This document shows, in pieces, positions 38,958 to 49,572 of a stretch of 64,000 bases of DNA (position 1 is the stretch's first letter; every line of letters begins with the position of its first letter). The notes beneath the pieces are model-generated. The model did no database searches, had not been told where the DNA came from, and was given only the letters and a program-made list of their open reading frames with translations. Source of the DNA: Pseudomonas capsici (lineage in GTDB: Bacteria; Pseudomonadota; Gammaproteobacteria; Pseudomonadales; Pseudomonadaceae); NCBI RefSeq assembly GCF_017165765.1, contig NZ_JAFGZD010000001.1, positions 310,001-374,000 on the forward strand. Direction: 5' to 3'. Both the position numbers and the translations under genes were made by a program.

Positions 38958-40764
38958 CCTGTTCCTCCAGAACATCACTTGCTGTCAGGCTGACAATGGC
39001 CGTGTAAGGATTGAGGGTGCCCTGTGGGGAAAGTTCTACAGGATGTGACTGAGTGGTAAAGAGAATCGTAGCGCGGTCCTGCCCGGGCGCCACTACCGGG
39101 TGCTTGCCGAGATTCAGATCGATGCGCAGGACATTGCCGTCGCCCATGCGCCAGCGTGCACTCACGGCACCATCGCCTAGCACTTCGCAGCCCAATGGGC
39201 GTGTGCCCGGCAGGCGCGGAACGATCTCGCGATGACGGATGCCCAGCAACTGTTTATAGAGCAGCAGCCAGCTTCGGTGCTCGTTGCCCTGATCGTCTTT
39301 GGCCTCGATGGCATTCAGGTCGGGACGTGAGGCTGTAAAGGTCTGCGGGTCGTTGGGGTCGGGGATGTGCTTGCGGCGTTCTTCATCGGCAAAGGCTGCA
39401 AAAGCGGCGAACTCTTTGCGTCGGCCTTCGCGAACGGCGTCGGCCAGTTCGCCATGGTGGCTGGTGAAAAACAGAAAAGGCTCTTTCGCTCCCCATTCAT
39501 CGCCCATGAACATCAGCGGGATCATCGGTGACAACAGCAGCAGCGCGGTCGCCGCCTTGAGCGCAGGGGCAGGGCAGAGCCGGTTCAGCCGCTCGCCCAG
39601 AGCGCGATTGCCGATCTGGTCGTGATTCTGCAGGAAGAGGACGAAAGCGCCGGGCTCAAGGTGTCCGCTGGGCTCGCCCCGGTTATGGCCATGCTGGGTC
39701 GCTTCGCCCTGGTAGACGAAACCTTCGCTCAGCAGGCGCGCCAGCTTCTGGGTCGGCTGCTGGGCGAAATCCGCATAATAGGCATCGGTTTCTCCGGTCA
39801 GCAGAACATGCAGCGTGTTATGCCCGTCATCGTTCCATTGGGCATCGAAGCCTTGTTCCAGCAGTCTTGCCTGATTGAATTCGTTTTCCAGGTTCAGCCA
39901 GACGTGCCGATCCTTGCCGATCTGCTGGCGCACTCGCCGGGCAAACTCTGGCAGAAAGGTGTCGTCCTTGATGGCGTGCACGGCATCCAGACGCAACCCG
40001 TCGAAACGATAGTCGAGCAGCCACATCAAGGCATTATTGATGAAGAAGTCGCGAACCTGCTGGCGACGAAAATCGATGGCATCGCCCCAGGGCGTTTTCA
40101 CATCGCTGCGAAAGAAACTTTTGGCGTAGCTGCCCAGATAATTGCCGTCCGGGCCGAAATGGTTGTAGACCACATCGAGAATCACCATCAGGCCATGACC
40201 ATGGGCCGTGTCTATCAGGTGCTTGAGTTGATCCGGGGTGCCGTAGGATGACTGGGGAGCATAAGGCAGTACGCCGTCGTATCCCCAGTTGCGATCACCG
40301 GGGAACTGCGCAAGCGGCATCAACTCGATGGCGGTGATACCCAGTTCTGCAAGGCGTGCCAGGTGAGTCTCTACTTCGGCATAGCCGCCCAGTGCGCCCA
40401 CATGAATTTCCTGGATGACGGCTTCATGCCAGGGGCGGCCCTGCCAGTGGCTGTGTTGCCACTGATAGGCCTGATGGTCGATCACGATGCTCCGGGAGTG
40501 AACATCATCGACCTGAGCGCGGGAGGCCGGGTCCGGCACCTCCAGATCCCTGTCGATTCTGTAGCGGTAGCGGGTGCCCGCCGAGCAGCGAGCCTCCACG
40601 GCAAACCAGCCATCCTGTTGTGCTTCCATGTCCAGCGAGCGGCCATCATCCAGTTCGACACTTACATCCTGAGCATCCGGTGCCCAAAGGGTGAACCGGG
40701 TATGTTCGGGGTTCAACAAAACGGCGCCGTGGCACCCGCTATCCTCTGTTGTCCGCACAGGCAT
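38947..40764 (-). CDS. treZ: Malto-oligosyltrehalose trehalohydrolase
   Basis: TreZ releases free trehalose from maltooligosyltrehalose. The 605-residue GH13 protein has an N-terminal CBM48-like domain (FTLWAPDAQDVSVELDDG), then IQEIHVGALGGYAEVETHLARL, DVVYNHFGPDGNYLG, DGLRLDAVHAIKDD and FLQNHDQIGNRALGERL. The ATG at 40764 follows a strong GAGGAGAAGGGG site; an in-frame TTG at 40785 is possible. It starts 18 bases past the glgA stop. Confidence 0.95.
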   Translation of the reverse strand: MPVRTTEDSGCHGAVLLNPEHTRFTLWAPDAQDVSVELDDGRSLDMEAQQDGWFAVEARCSAGTRYRYRIDRDLEVPDPASRAQVDDVHSRSIVIDHQAYQWQHSHWQGRPWHEAVIQEIHVGALGGYAEVETHLARLAELGITAIELMPLAQFPGDRNWGYDGVLPYAPQSSYGTPDQLKHLIDTAHGHGLMVILDVVYNHFGPDGNYLGSYAKSFFRSDVKTPWGDAIDFRRQQVRDFFINNALMWLLDYRFDGLRLDAVHAIKDDTFLPEFARRVRQQIGKDRHVWLNLENEFNQARLLEQGFDAQWNDDGHNTLHVLLTGETDAYYADFAQQPTQKLARLLSEGFVYQGEATQHGHNRGEPSGHLEPGAFVLFLQNHDQIGNRALGERLNRLCPAPALKAATALLLLSPMIPLMFMGDEWGAKEPFLFFTSHHGELADAVREGRRKEFAAFAAFADEERRKHIPDPNDPQTFTASRPDLNAIEAKDDQGNEHRSWLLLYKQLLGIRHREIVPRLPGTRPLGCEVLGDGAVSARWRMGDGNVLRIDLNLGKHPVVAPGQDRATILFTTQSHPVELSPQGTLNPYTAIVSLTASDVLEEQDEQ

Positions 40765-40781
40765 CCAGTAACCCCTTCTCC

Positions 40782-42374
40782 TCAATAGTAAGTCGACACA
40801 CCTGCATTCTTTTTCAACAGGTCCTGATAGAGCTCGGCATAGGGTTCCACCGCCTGTTGCCAGTTGAACGGTGCCGCCATGGCCCGGCAGCGCATGGCAT
40901 TGAGCAGCGCAGTGTTGTCGAACACCTTGAAGGCACGATTCAGGGCTTCGGTGTAGCTCTCTATGGTGGAGTCATTGAACAGAAAACCGGTCACGCCGTC
41001 TTCAATCGTGTCCGCCAGGCCACCGGTATTGCGGGCAACCGGCAGTGAGCCGAAACGCTGGGCGTACATCTGGCTCAGACCGCAAGGCTCGTAGCGGGAC
41101 GGCATCAACAGAAAGTCGCTTCCGGCGAACATGCGACGGGCATCGGTTTCATTGAAGCCGATACGTACACTGATGCGGCCCGGGAAACGTGCTGCCAGGA
41201 CGCGCATGGCTTCCTCTTCTTCCGGCTCGCCACGACCGATGATCGCGATCTGTCCGCCTTTATTGACGATGTGCTCGGCCACGCCAATGGTCAGGTCCAG
41301 ACCCTTCTGATACACCAGCCGGGAAACCACGGCGAACAGCGGGCCGGTGGAAGGTTCAAGTTCGAACAGTTCACGAACGTAGTCGGCGTTGATTTCCTTG
41401 CGCAGCCATTCGTTGGGGGCGAAATGACAGATCAGGTGCTCGTCGGTGCTGGCATCCCAGCTGGCATCGATCCCGTTGGGAATACCGCTGAGCTGGCCTT
41501 TGTCTGCCTTGCTTTGCAGAAAACCCTCCAGGCCGCAGCCGAAGTCGGCAGTGGTGATTTCTTTTGCATAGGTCGCGCTGACGGTCGTGATATGGCTGGC
41601 GTAGGCCATGCCGGCCTTGATGAACGACAGCTTGCCGTAGAACTCCATGCCGTCGCTGCTCAAGGCTTCGTCCGGAATGCCCAGCTCACGACTCGAACCT
41701 GTACTGACGGTGCCTTGATAGGCCAGGTTGTGAATGGTGAAAATGCTTGGCGTAGTCTGCCCGCGCCAGCGCATATAGGCTGGAGCCAGACCGGCAGGCC
41801 AGTCGTGGGCATGCACCAGCTCCGGGCTCCACTGGCTTTTTACTGCGCCAGCGGCGAAATCGGCTGCTGCCAGACCCAGTCGGGCGAAGCGGATGTGGTT
41901 GTCGGACCAGTCGCGACCGTTGGCATCCCCATAAGGCGTGCCTTCACGTTCGTACAGTTCGGGGCAGATCAGTACATAAATGACCAGCCCGTCCTTCATG
42001 TCCATGCGACCGATCTTGCAGGCTGGCAGGGCGGCATAGCCTCCCAGCTCACTGATCACATGGATCGGATTGCCGCTGTTGAGCACTTGTGGGTAGCCGG
42101 GGATCAGTACGCGCACATCATGCAGGTGACGCATGGCACGCGGCAGGGCAGCAGAGACGTCGCCCAGGCCGCCGGTTTTTACCAGATCGGCCAGTTCCGA
42201 GGTCACGAACAGCACTTTGCGTCTGTTGACCGGGGAGATCATGGGCTGTGCGGTTGAAGTGGGTAACTGAAGCTGAGGAACAGTGGTTGTAGCAAATGAT
42301 GGTAGATGAGTCAGCTCGTTGGCCAGCTGATTAAAACTCTCTCCCTTCTGGGTTTTGACCGCGGCGCTAATCAT
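40782..42374 (-). CDS. glgA: Glycogen/starch synthase
   Basis: GlgA adds ADP-glucose to alpha-1,4-glucan. The 530-residue GT5 protein has a non-conserved N-terminal extension (about 50 residues) before RRKVLFVTSELADLVKTGGLGDV, where KTGGLGD is the nucleotide-sugar motif. A second lobe carries SRLVYQKGLDLTIG, SRYEPCGLSQMYAQRFG and NTGGLADTIEDG. The start at 42374 follows GGGAG. It appears to be the first gene of the leftward glgA-treZ-malQ-treY-DUF2934-glgX string. Confidence 0.93.
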   Translation of the reverse strand: MISAAVKTQKGESFNQLANELTHLPSFATTTVPQLQLPTSTAQPMISPVNRRKVLFVTSELADLVKTGGLGDVSAALPRAMRHLHDVRVLIPGYPQVLNSGNPIHVISELGGYAALPACKIGRMDMKDGLVIYVLICPELYEREGTPYGDANGRDWSDNHIRFARLGLAAADFAAGAVKSQWSPELVHAHDWPAGLAPAYMRWRGQTTPSIFTIHNLAYQGTVSTGSSRELGIPDEALSSDGMEFYGKLSFIKAGMAYASHITTVSATYAKEITTADFGCGLEGFLQSKADKGQLSGIPNGIDASWDASTDEHLICHFAPNEWLRKEINADYVRELFELEPSTGPLFAVVSRLVYQKGLDLTIGVAEHIVNKGGQIAIIGRGEPEEEEAMRVLAARFPGRISVRIGFNETDARRMFAGSDFLLMPSRYEPCGLSQMYAQRFGSLPVARNTGGLADTIEDGVTGFLFNDSTIESYTEALNRAFKVFDNTALLNAMRCRAMAAPFNWQQAVEPYAELYQDLLKKNAGVSTYY

Positions 42375-42975
42375 CGTTTTCTCCCATTCAACACAGTGTT
42401 GGTGCGGCATTGGCGTTTTATGAGCCATTTCCTATGGCTGGCGTTATTGCACTACGCAAGATCAGTACCTGTTTCATCTCTTGCGCGGTGATGGGGCATT
42501 GCAAGAAGGGCCAATGCTTATTGGTCAGCCAATAGCATAGGCGCTCTAAGCAGATGACCCGGGCGTTTTGGAGAAGTTTCGACTTTTTTACGGGGAAATG
42601 TCTGGCATGGGCGTCAGGCGTAGATAACGCACAGGCTTTGGGAGCCCGCAGAGGCAGGGGTGCGTCTTTATGGTGCGGATTGCAGAGGGAAAAAAACCCT
42701 GATGACCGGTCGTCGGATAGCTGAGTTGAGGGTGCAGAGTCGGAAGAATTCCGTTACAGGTACCATTGTTTTGCGCGTTTTTCCTGCAGTGAACAGGTTG
42801 TATGCCTCTTCTGAGTGCATCAGGCGTTTTATCTTTGGGCGTCCGAGGAAATTTCCTACGTTTGGGCTGGAACATTTAGGGGGTATGCACGATAGAATCT
42901 GCCCCTCTTTGGCTTGCCTTTCTGCGTGCTCGCCTGATGGAATCAAATTGTGTTGTCGTATTGAAGAGGTTGGAA
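42375..42975. promoter_or_regulatory. Intergenic region between glgA and the GNAT gene
   Basis: This 601-base region has no supported ORF. It must contain the leftward promoter of the trehalose/glucan operon and a rightward promoter for the GNAT gene. A near-perfect inverted repeat ATGCT-TATTGG-TCAG-CCAATA-GCAT lies at 42513-42538, about 140 bases upstream of the glgA start, and is a candidate operator or terminator. The part from 42600 to 42900 shows nothing else recognisable. Confidence 0.45.
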
Positions 42976-43467
42976 ATGGAAGCCCCAGAGGTGTTGGTAC
43001 TACAAGCGAGCTATACCAATCCGGTGCATGCCGAAGCGATTGGGTTCGTCTTGAATCACTATGCCGAGGATGTCATGGGCGGTGGCGAGTCATTGTCGGT
43101 CGATACACGTCAGCAACTGGCCATTGAGCTGGCCAAGCGGCCTCATGCCTTCAGTGTGCTGGCTTTTATCGCCGGTGAGCCGGTAGGGCTGGTCAACTGC
43201 TTCGAAGGGTTTTCGACTTTCGCCTGTCGCCCGCTGGTCAATATTCACGATGTAGTCGTGCTTGCCCAATACCGGGGACGGGGCATCTGCCAGAAAATGC
43301 TCGCCAAGGTCGAAGAGATCGCCCGTCAGCGTGGTTGCTGCAAGCTGACGCTCGAAGTGCTGGAAGGTAATGCGGCGGCGCAGGCCGTCTATGCAAGGCA
43401 GGGATTCGGCAGCTATGAGCTGGATCCGCAAATGGGACGTGCGATGTTCTGGCAGAAAACGCTTTAA
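42976..43467 (+). CDS. GNAT family N-acetyltransferase
   Basis: The 163-residue protein has the GNAT acetyl-CoA site VVVLAQYRGRGICQKMLAKVEEIA (Q-x-x-G-x-G/A) and the C-terminal LEVLEGNAAAQAVYARQGFGSYEL helix-strand typical of the family. Substrate unknown. The ATG at 42976 follows GAGG; the ORF reads back to 42937. It stands alone. Confidence 0.87.
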   Translation: MEAPEVLVLQASYTNPVHAEAIGFVLNHYAEDVMGGGESLSVDTRQQLAIELAKRPHAFSVLAFIAGEPVGLVNCFEGFSTFACRPLVNIHDVVVLAQYRGRGICQKMLAKVEEIARQRGCCKLTLEVLEGNAAAQAVYARQGFGSYELDPQMGRAMFWQKTL

Positions 43468-43533
43468 GCTACGCTCATTGCGGGCAAGCCGGATATCAGG
43501 CTTGCCACTGAGCGTTGAGGCGGGGTGTGCAGA

Positions 43534-43707
43534 TCAGGCTTGCAGGGCTGTGCCAGGAGCGGCCAGCTGTGCTTGCTGCAGAAGCAGGCTCAAGTGAGCT
43601 ACCTTGCTGAGCAACTGTTCACGTTCTTCTTTGAGCGCGCGCAGTTCGTCGCGACGGATAGTGACGTACAGGGTTTGTGGTGCAAGTGCTGGTAGTACAG
43701 TGCCCAT
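43534..43707 (-). CDS. Small coiled-coil protein, 57 residues (DUF6026-like)
   Basis: Reading leftward from an ATG at 43707 gives 57 residues: MGTVLPALAPQTLYVTIRRD followed by a heptad-like helix ELRALKEEREQLLSKVAHLS and a short Ala-rich end. It precedes the divergent gnd leader. I recognise the pattern as a small protein common in pseudomonads, probably DUF6026, but with limited certainty. A GAGGTGAGC site lies upstream. Confidence 0.6.
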   Translation of the reverse strand: MGTVLPALAPQTLYVTIRRDELRALKEEREQLLSKVAHLSLLLQQAQLAAPGTALQA

Positions 43708-44025
43708 TGCTCACCTCGCAAATGGCGGATTCAACGTCGGAAAGACCTCTGCATTGACAATCGTTCCCTGAATCGCCACTGCTTGTCTCTCTATCGGCTC
43801 CGATTTTGATTTCTTTTGCGGAAAATTGGAACTTTTTTATTTTTAATTGTCGCGAACCTTTCGCGTTAACGACAAAATGCAGTATCGGGTGGATGAAAAT
43901 GCCGCTGCCCCCACCTTGGGGAACCGATGCCAGAGCTTTCTTGACTAACCAGCACGTATCACTGAATCACGTGCTGTAATCGAGAATGCAAGGCACCTTT
44001 TTACAGATTTGAGGAGCACCTTTTC
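43708..44025 (+). promoter_or_regulatory. Leader and promoter region of gnd-zwf operon
   Basis: A 318-base gap with a very AT-rich tract (about 43805-43850). A perfect 8-bp inverted repeat CAGCACGT / ACGTGCTG with an 11-base loop lies at 43950-43976, 50 bases before the gnd ATG, and may be an operator or leader hairpin. GAGGAGC precedes the ATG. No ORF was found. Confidence 0.5.
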
Positions 44026-44999
<974 letters not shown>

Positions 45000-45000
<1 letters not shown>

Positions 45001-46532
45001 TGGGCCTGTCACGCGGCAAGGCCGCACACAAGGCTGAGGTTGCTCCTGCTACGACACTGTTTCTGTTCGGTGCTCACGGTGACCTGGTAAAGCGTTTGTT
45101 GATGCCGGCGCTCTACAACCTGGCGCGTGACGGACTGTTGGACGAGGGGCTGCATATTGTCGGTGTGGATCACAATGCGGTCAGTGACACCGACTTCGCC
45201 CTCAAGCTGGAAAACTTCATTCGCCAGGAGGCCGCCAGCAAGGTCTCCGAGGCGGGTGGAGAAGCCCTGGACCCTGAGCTCTGGGGCAGGCTGGCCAAGC
45301 GCATCAGCTATGTGCAAGGCGACTTTCTCGATGATTCGACCTATCAGGACATCGCCAGCAAGATCGAAGGCAGCGGCACGGCCAATGCCGTTTTCTATCT
45401 TGCCACGGCACCGCGCTTCTTCAGTGAAGTGGTTTCACGACTCGGTTCCTCGGGCCTGCTGACGGAAGCCGAAGGCAGTTTCCGCCGGGTGGTGATTGAA
45501 AAACCGTTCGGTTCGGATCTGGCCAGTGCGGTTGAACTCAATGCCTGTCTGCTCAAGGTCATGAGCGAAAAGCAGATTTATCGCATCGACCATTATCTGG
45601 GCAAGGAAACGGTACAGAACATTCTGGTCACCCGTTTCTCCAACGCCTTTTTCGAATCGTTCTGGAACAACCATTACATCGATCACATACAGATAACGGC
45701 GGCCGAAACCGTGGGTGTCGAGACTCGCGGCAGCTTTTATGAAAACACCGGGGCGCTGCGCGACATGGTGCCCAATCACCTGTTCCAGTTGCTGGCCATG
45801 GTTGCCATGGAGCCTCCGGCTGCGTTCGGCGCCGATGCGGTGCGGGGCGAGAAGGCCAAGGTCATCGGTGCAATCCGCCCATGGAGCAGGGAAGAGGCGC
45901 TGAGCAACTCGGTACGCGGCCAGTATACCAAGGGCCGCTCGGGTGATCGCGAGGTTGTCGGTTATCGCGAGGAGGAGCGTGTCGCTGCCGACAGCACGAC
46001 CGAAACCTATGTGGCCCTCAAGGTGCTGGTGGATAACTGGCGTTGGGTCGGGGTGCCGTTCTATCTGCGCACCGGCAAACGCATGAGCTCCCGTGATACC
46101 GAAATCGCCATCTGCTTCAAGCCGGCGCCCTATGCCCAGTTCCGGGATACTGAGGTCGATCGGCTCAAGCCCAATTATCTGCGGATCCAGATTCAGCCCA
46201 ATGAGGGCGTCTGGTTCGATCTGTTTGCCAAGCGTCCGGGGCCGACCCTGGACATGGAAGACATCGAACTGGGTTTTGCTTACAAGGACTTTTTCGAGAT
46301 GCAGCCATCGACCGGCTACGAAACCCTGATCTACGACTGCCTTACGGGCGATCAGACGCTGTTCCAGCGTGCCGACAATATCGAGAATGGCTGGCGCGCC
46401 GTGCAGCCGTTTCTGGATGCCTGGGCCGACAAGCCCGAGGTGCAGTTTTACAAGGCCGGTGAAGACGGTCCCGAAGCTGCGAAAGATCTGCTGGCCCGTG
46501 ACGGTCGCGAGTGGCGCCAGATTGATGACTGA
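45000..46532 (+). CDS. zwf: Glucose-6-phosphate 1-dehydrogenase
   Basis: Zwf oxidises glucose-6-phosphate to 6-phosphogluconolactone. The 510-residue protein has the NADP loop FGAHGDLVKRLLMPALYNL, in which the usual GASGDL reads GAHGDL, then the catalytic RIDHYLGKE and EKPFGSDL motifs, RTGKRMSSRDTEIAICF and a normal C-terminus. Pseudomonads usually have another zwf in the hexR/pgl/edd cluster; this one paired with gnd is likely a paralogue for the pentose phosphate route. No pgl is adjacent. Confidence 0.94.
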
Positions 46533-47343
46533 TCGTTCGCAGTCACTTATCCGTTTCCTGTTGTCCGATATCGATGGCACCTTGTTGCGCCCCGATCACA
46601 GCCTCACTCCGGCCACTGTCGATGCAGTGGGGCGGTTACGCGATGCCGGAATTCACTTCACCCTGGCCAGCAGTCGTCCGCCGCGGGCCATGGTGCAGAT
46701 CATCGAAGCCTTGGGTGTCGACCTGCCGACAGTCTCTTTCAACGGCGGCACCATTACTCATCCCGATGGCAGCCTGCTGGCGGCCTATCGGATCGAGCCG
46801 GCCGCTGCGCGCACGTGCCTGGAGCTGTTTGCCACTGAAGAGGTTGCGATCTGGGTCTTTGCCGACAACCAATGGTTGTTGCTCGACCCCGATAGCGCCT
46901 ATGTCGATCATGAGCGTCATGCGCTGGGTTATGAACCGTTGCTGGTGGACAGCTTCGAGCCTTATCTGGATCGTATCGACAAGATCGTGGCCTCCAGCAC
47001 TGACTTCAACTTGCTCGAAACCCTGGAAAACCGGCTCAATCCCTTGATTGAGGGGCAGGCCCTGGCCGCGCGTTCGCAATCTTATTATCTCGATGTCACG
47101 GCTTTGGCAGCCAACAAGGGCACGGCTCTGGCGACGCTTGCCGAGTATCTGGGTGTCGAGCTTGTGAACACCGCCGCCATTGGCGATGGGGGCAACGATG
47201 TCGCCATGTTCCAGTTGGCCGGGCTCTCCATTGCCATGGGCCAGGCAGATCCCGCTGTACAGGGGCAGGCCTATGTCGTTACCGAAAGCAATCTTCAGGA
47301 CGGCGTGGCGCAAGCTATCGACCGTTACATCCTGCCGCGCTGA
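46525..47343 (+). CDS. Cof-type HAD hydrolase
   Basis: The 272-residue protein is a HAD subfamily IIB (Cof) phosphatase: LLSDIDGTLL (nucleophile Asp, DxDGT), TLASSRPPRAM (motif II), KGTALATLAEYLG and AIGDGGNDVAMFQLAG (motif IV). It probably dephosphorylates a sugar phosphate. The start overlaps the zwf stop by eight bases, so it belongs to the gnd-zwf transcript. Confidence 0.9.
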   Translation: MTDRSQSLIRFLLSDIDGTLLRPDHSLTPATVDAVGRLRDAGIHFTLASSRPPRAMVQIIEALGVDLPTVSFNGGTITHPDGSLLAAYRIEPAAARTCLELFATEEVAIWVFADNQWLLLDPDSAYVDHERHALGYEPLLVDSFEPYLDRIDKIVASSTDFNLLETLENRLNPLIEGQALAARSQSYYLDVTALAANKGTALATLAEYLGVELVNTAAIGDGGNDVAMFQLAGLSIAMGQADPAVQGQAYVVTESNLQDGVAQAIDRYILPR

Positions 47344-47391
47344 GGTCTGCTGTTCCCGGCGCGGTTTCACGATAGGGACGGACATTCTCGA

Positions 47392-49215
47392 ATGGCTGCA
47401 CTGATTGAAGACTACGCATTGCTGGGTAATTGCCGGACCGCCGCTCTGGTTGCCCGGAACGGTTCACTGGACTGGCTGTGTTTTCCGCGTTTCGATGCGC
47501 CGGCCTGTTTCGCGGCCTTGCTGGGCGACAGCGATAATGGCCGCTGGAAGATCGCTCCGGCAGAGGAGGTCACCTCTGTCGAGCGCAGTTATCGCGACGG
47601 GACCCTGATTCTGGAAACCCTGTTCCGGACCGCCAACGGCAGTGCGCTGCTGATCGATTTCATGCCCATGGGGGCTGACAACCAGGTGGTGCGGATCGTG
47701 GTCGGCCTCGAAGGACGTGTCGGGTTCAGCATGGACCTCGCCATTCGCTTCGATTACGGCAGTTCGGTGCCCTGGGTCGAGAAAAAAGACCCGCACACCC
47801 TGACGGCGGTTGCCGGACCCGAGATGCTGGTATTGCGCAGCCCGGTTCCTCTGCAGCCCCATGACCACCATACCGGCAGTGACTTCCATGTGGCGGCTGG
47901 GGAGCGCAAGGTCTTTACCTTGTCTCATCAGCCTTCATATGAACCGATCCTTCCCGAAACCGATGCCGGGCAGGCGATGCTTCGCACGGAGGCTTTCTGG
48001 CGAGCATTTTCCGATCGCTGTCCTGATGTCGGGCCATGGACCGCTCAGGTCAAGCGTTCGCTGATTACCCTCAAGGCCATGACCTACCAGCCTACGGGCG
48101 GTATCGTCGCCGCAGTGACGACTTCGCTGCCCGAGCAGTTGGGTGGCGAACGTAATTGGGATTACCGGTATTGCTGGTTGCGCGATGCGACCATGACGTT
48201 GCTGGCATTCATGAACCTGGGCTATTTCGAGGAAGCGACGGAGTGGCGTGACTGGCTGTTGCGCTCGGTGGCGGGTAATCCCGAGCAGATACAGATCATG
48301 TATGGGCTGGGCGGTGAGCGGCGGCTGCAGGAGTATGAACTGCCCTGGCTGAGCGGTTACAAGGGGTCGCAACCCGTGCGCATCGGCAACGGTGCCGCAA
48401 CCCAGATGCAACTGGATGTCTACGGCGAAGTGGCCGACGCCATGATCCAGGCCCTCAAGGGCGGAATGCCGCGACATCCGCGCAGCATTGCCATTTCCAA
48501 GGTGGTGATGCCGTTTCTGGAAACGGTCTGGCATTTGCCGGATGCGGGCATCTGGGAGATTCGTTCCGAGCCCCGACACTTTACTCATTCCAAGGTCATG
48601 GCCTGGGTGGCTTTCGACCGCAATGCCACACAGATTGCCCATGCGGCGATCAATGACGAAGACCGGGCGCTGGCGCAGCACTATCGGGACGTGGCGGATC
48701 GCATTCACGCCGATGTCTGCCTCAATGGCTTCAATGAGCAACTGGGCTGTTTCGTACAGACTTATGGCGCTACCGAGATGGATGCCAGTCTGCTACAGAT
48801 TGCCCTGACCGGGTTTCTGCCTGCCACCGACCCTCGGGTGGTCGCCACGGTGGACAGGATCGAGCGCACACTGATGCAGGACGGTCTGCTGCTGCGTTAT
48901 GACAATGAGCGCAGCGTCGACGGCCTGTCGGGAACCGAAGGGACTTTCCTGGTGTGTTCGTTCTGGCTTGCCGATGTCTATGTCCTGCAGGGACGCAAGC
49001 GCGAAGCCCGGGAGCTGTTCGACCGCTTGTGCGGTCTGTGCAATGACGTGGGATTGCTGGCCGAGCAATACGAGCCCAAAGGCAGGCATATGCTGGGTAA
49101 TTTCCCCCAGGCATTCAGCCATATCGGCATCATCAATACCGCGCTGAACCTGCATCGTGCGGAGTGTCCGCTCAAGTCGCGTGCTTCGGCTGGCTTTGAA
49201 AGCCTTCCGGGGTAG
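47392..49215 (+). CDS. Glycoside hydrolase family 15 (glucoamylase/trehalase-like)
   Basis: The 607-residue cytoplasmic protein begins IEDYALLGNCRTAALVARNGSLDWLCFPRFD, the hallmark of GH15-like enzymes. It has NWDYRYCWLRDATMTLLAF in the (alpha/alpha)6 barrel and the conserved VDGLSGTEGTFLVCSFWLADVYVLQG catalytic segment. Members hydrolyse alpha-glucans or trehalose to glucose. Position after gnd-zwf and near the trehalose operon suggests glucose release into the pentose phosphate pathway; that is inference. A REP/MITE region follows. Confidence 0.9.
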   Translation: MAALIEDYALLGNCRTAALVARNGSLDWLCFPRFDAPACFAALLGDSDNGRWKIAPAEEVTSVERSYRDGTLILETLFRTANGSALLIDFMPMGADNQVVRIVVGLEGRVGFSMDLAIRFDYGSSVPWVEKKDPHTLTAVAGPEMLVLRSPVPLQPHDHHTGSDFHVAAGERKVFTLSHQPSYEPILPETDAGQAMLRTEAFWRAFSDRCPDVGPWTAQVKRSLITLKAMTYQPTGGIVAAVTTSLPEQLGGERNWDYRYCWLRDATMTLLAFMNLGYFEEATEWRDWLLRSVAGNPEQIQIMYGLGGERRLQEYELPWLSGYKGSQPVRIGNGAATQMQLDVYGEVADAMIQALKGGMPRHPRSIAISKVVMPFLETVWHLPDAGIWEIRSEPRHFTHSKVMAWVAFDRNATQIAHAAINDEDRALAQHYRDVADRIHADVCLNGFNEQLGCFVQTYGATEMDASLLQIALTGFLPATDPRVVATVDRIERTLMQDGLLLRYDNERSVDGLSGTEGTFLVCSFWLADVYVLQGRKREARELFDRLCGLCNDVGLLAEQYEPKGRHMLGNFPQAFSHIGIINTALNLHRAECPLKSRASAGFESLPG

Positions 49216-49222
49216 TTGCTGG

Positions 49223-49512
49223 TTCGCGAATGAATTCGCTCTGTCCTAGGCTTTGTACGAAATGTATCTGCGCTCGATGATGCTGCGTTAAAAACAGGCT
49301 CGGAATGCTCATTTACACCAGTAAAGTCGGGCGCGACTCCGACCGTTCCTCGCCTGTTTTTGCCTTGCCTCACCTTCGCTCGAAAACATTTCGTACAGAG
49401 CCTGGCCAAGTATTGTGGTGTCTCTGGTGCAGCGCTGGTAAATGAAGTCGCCAGCAAGCTGCCTCCCACAATCCTCTGACGGACTTGTAAATAGAGCCAA
49501 TTCATTCGTGAA
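49223..49512. repeat. REP palindrome copy 3, arms separated
   Basis: A left arm TTCGCGAATGAATTCGCT (49223-49240) and a degenerate right arm GAGCCAATTCATTCGTGAA (49494-49512) are 250 bases apart. In the complete copies at 10092 and 19431 the arms are only about 15 bases apart. The gap is filled by the palindromic element at 49245-49405 and about 90 further bases. Confidence 0.6.
49245..49405. mobile_element. MITE-like palindromic element, non-coding
   Basis: Terminal inverted repeats CCTAGGCTTTGTACGAAATG (left) and the complement of CATTTCGTACAGAGCCTGG (right) match with one gap and one mismatch. Internally AAAAACAGGC (49290-49299) pairs with GCCTGTTTTT (49352-49361). The element spans about 160 bases and encodes no protein. 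It lies between the REP arms. I believe similar sequences recur in P. syringae genomes, but I could not check. Confidence 0.6.
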
Positions 49513-49572
49513 AATGCAGTGAAAGATGAATCTGGTCGGCTGGCAATCGATCCCGCAGGCAGACTGCTAGGG

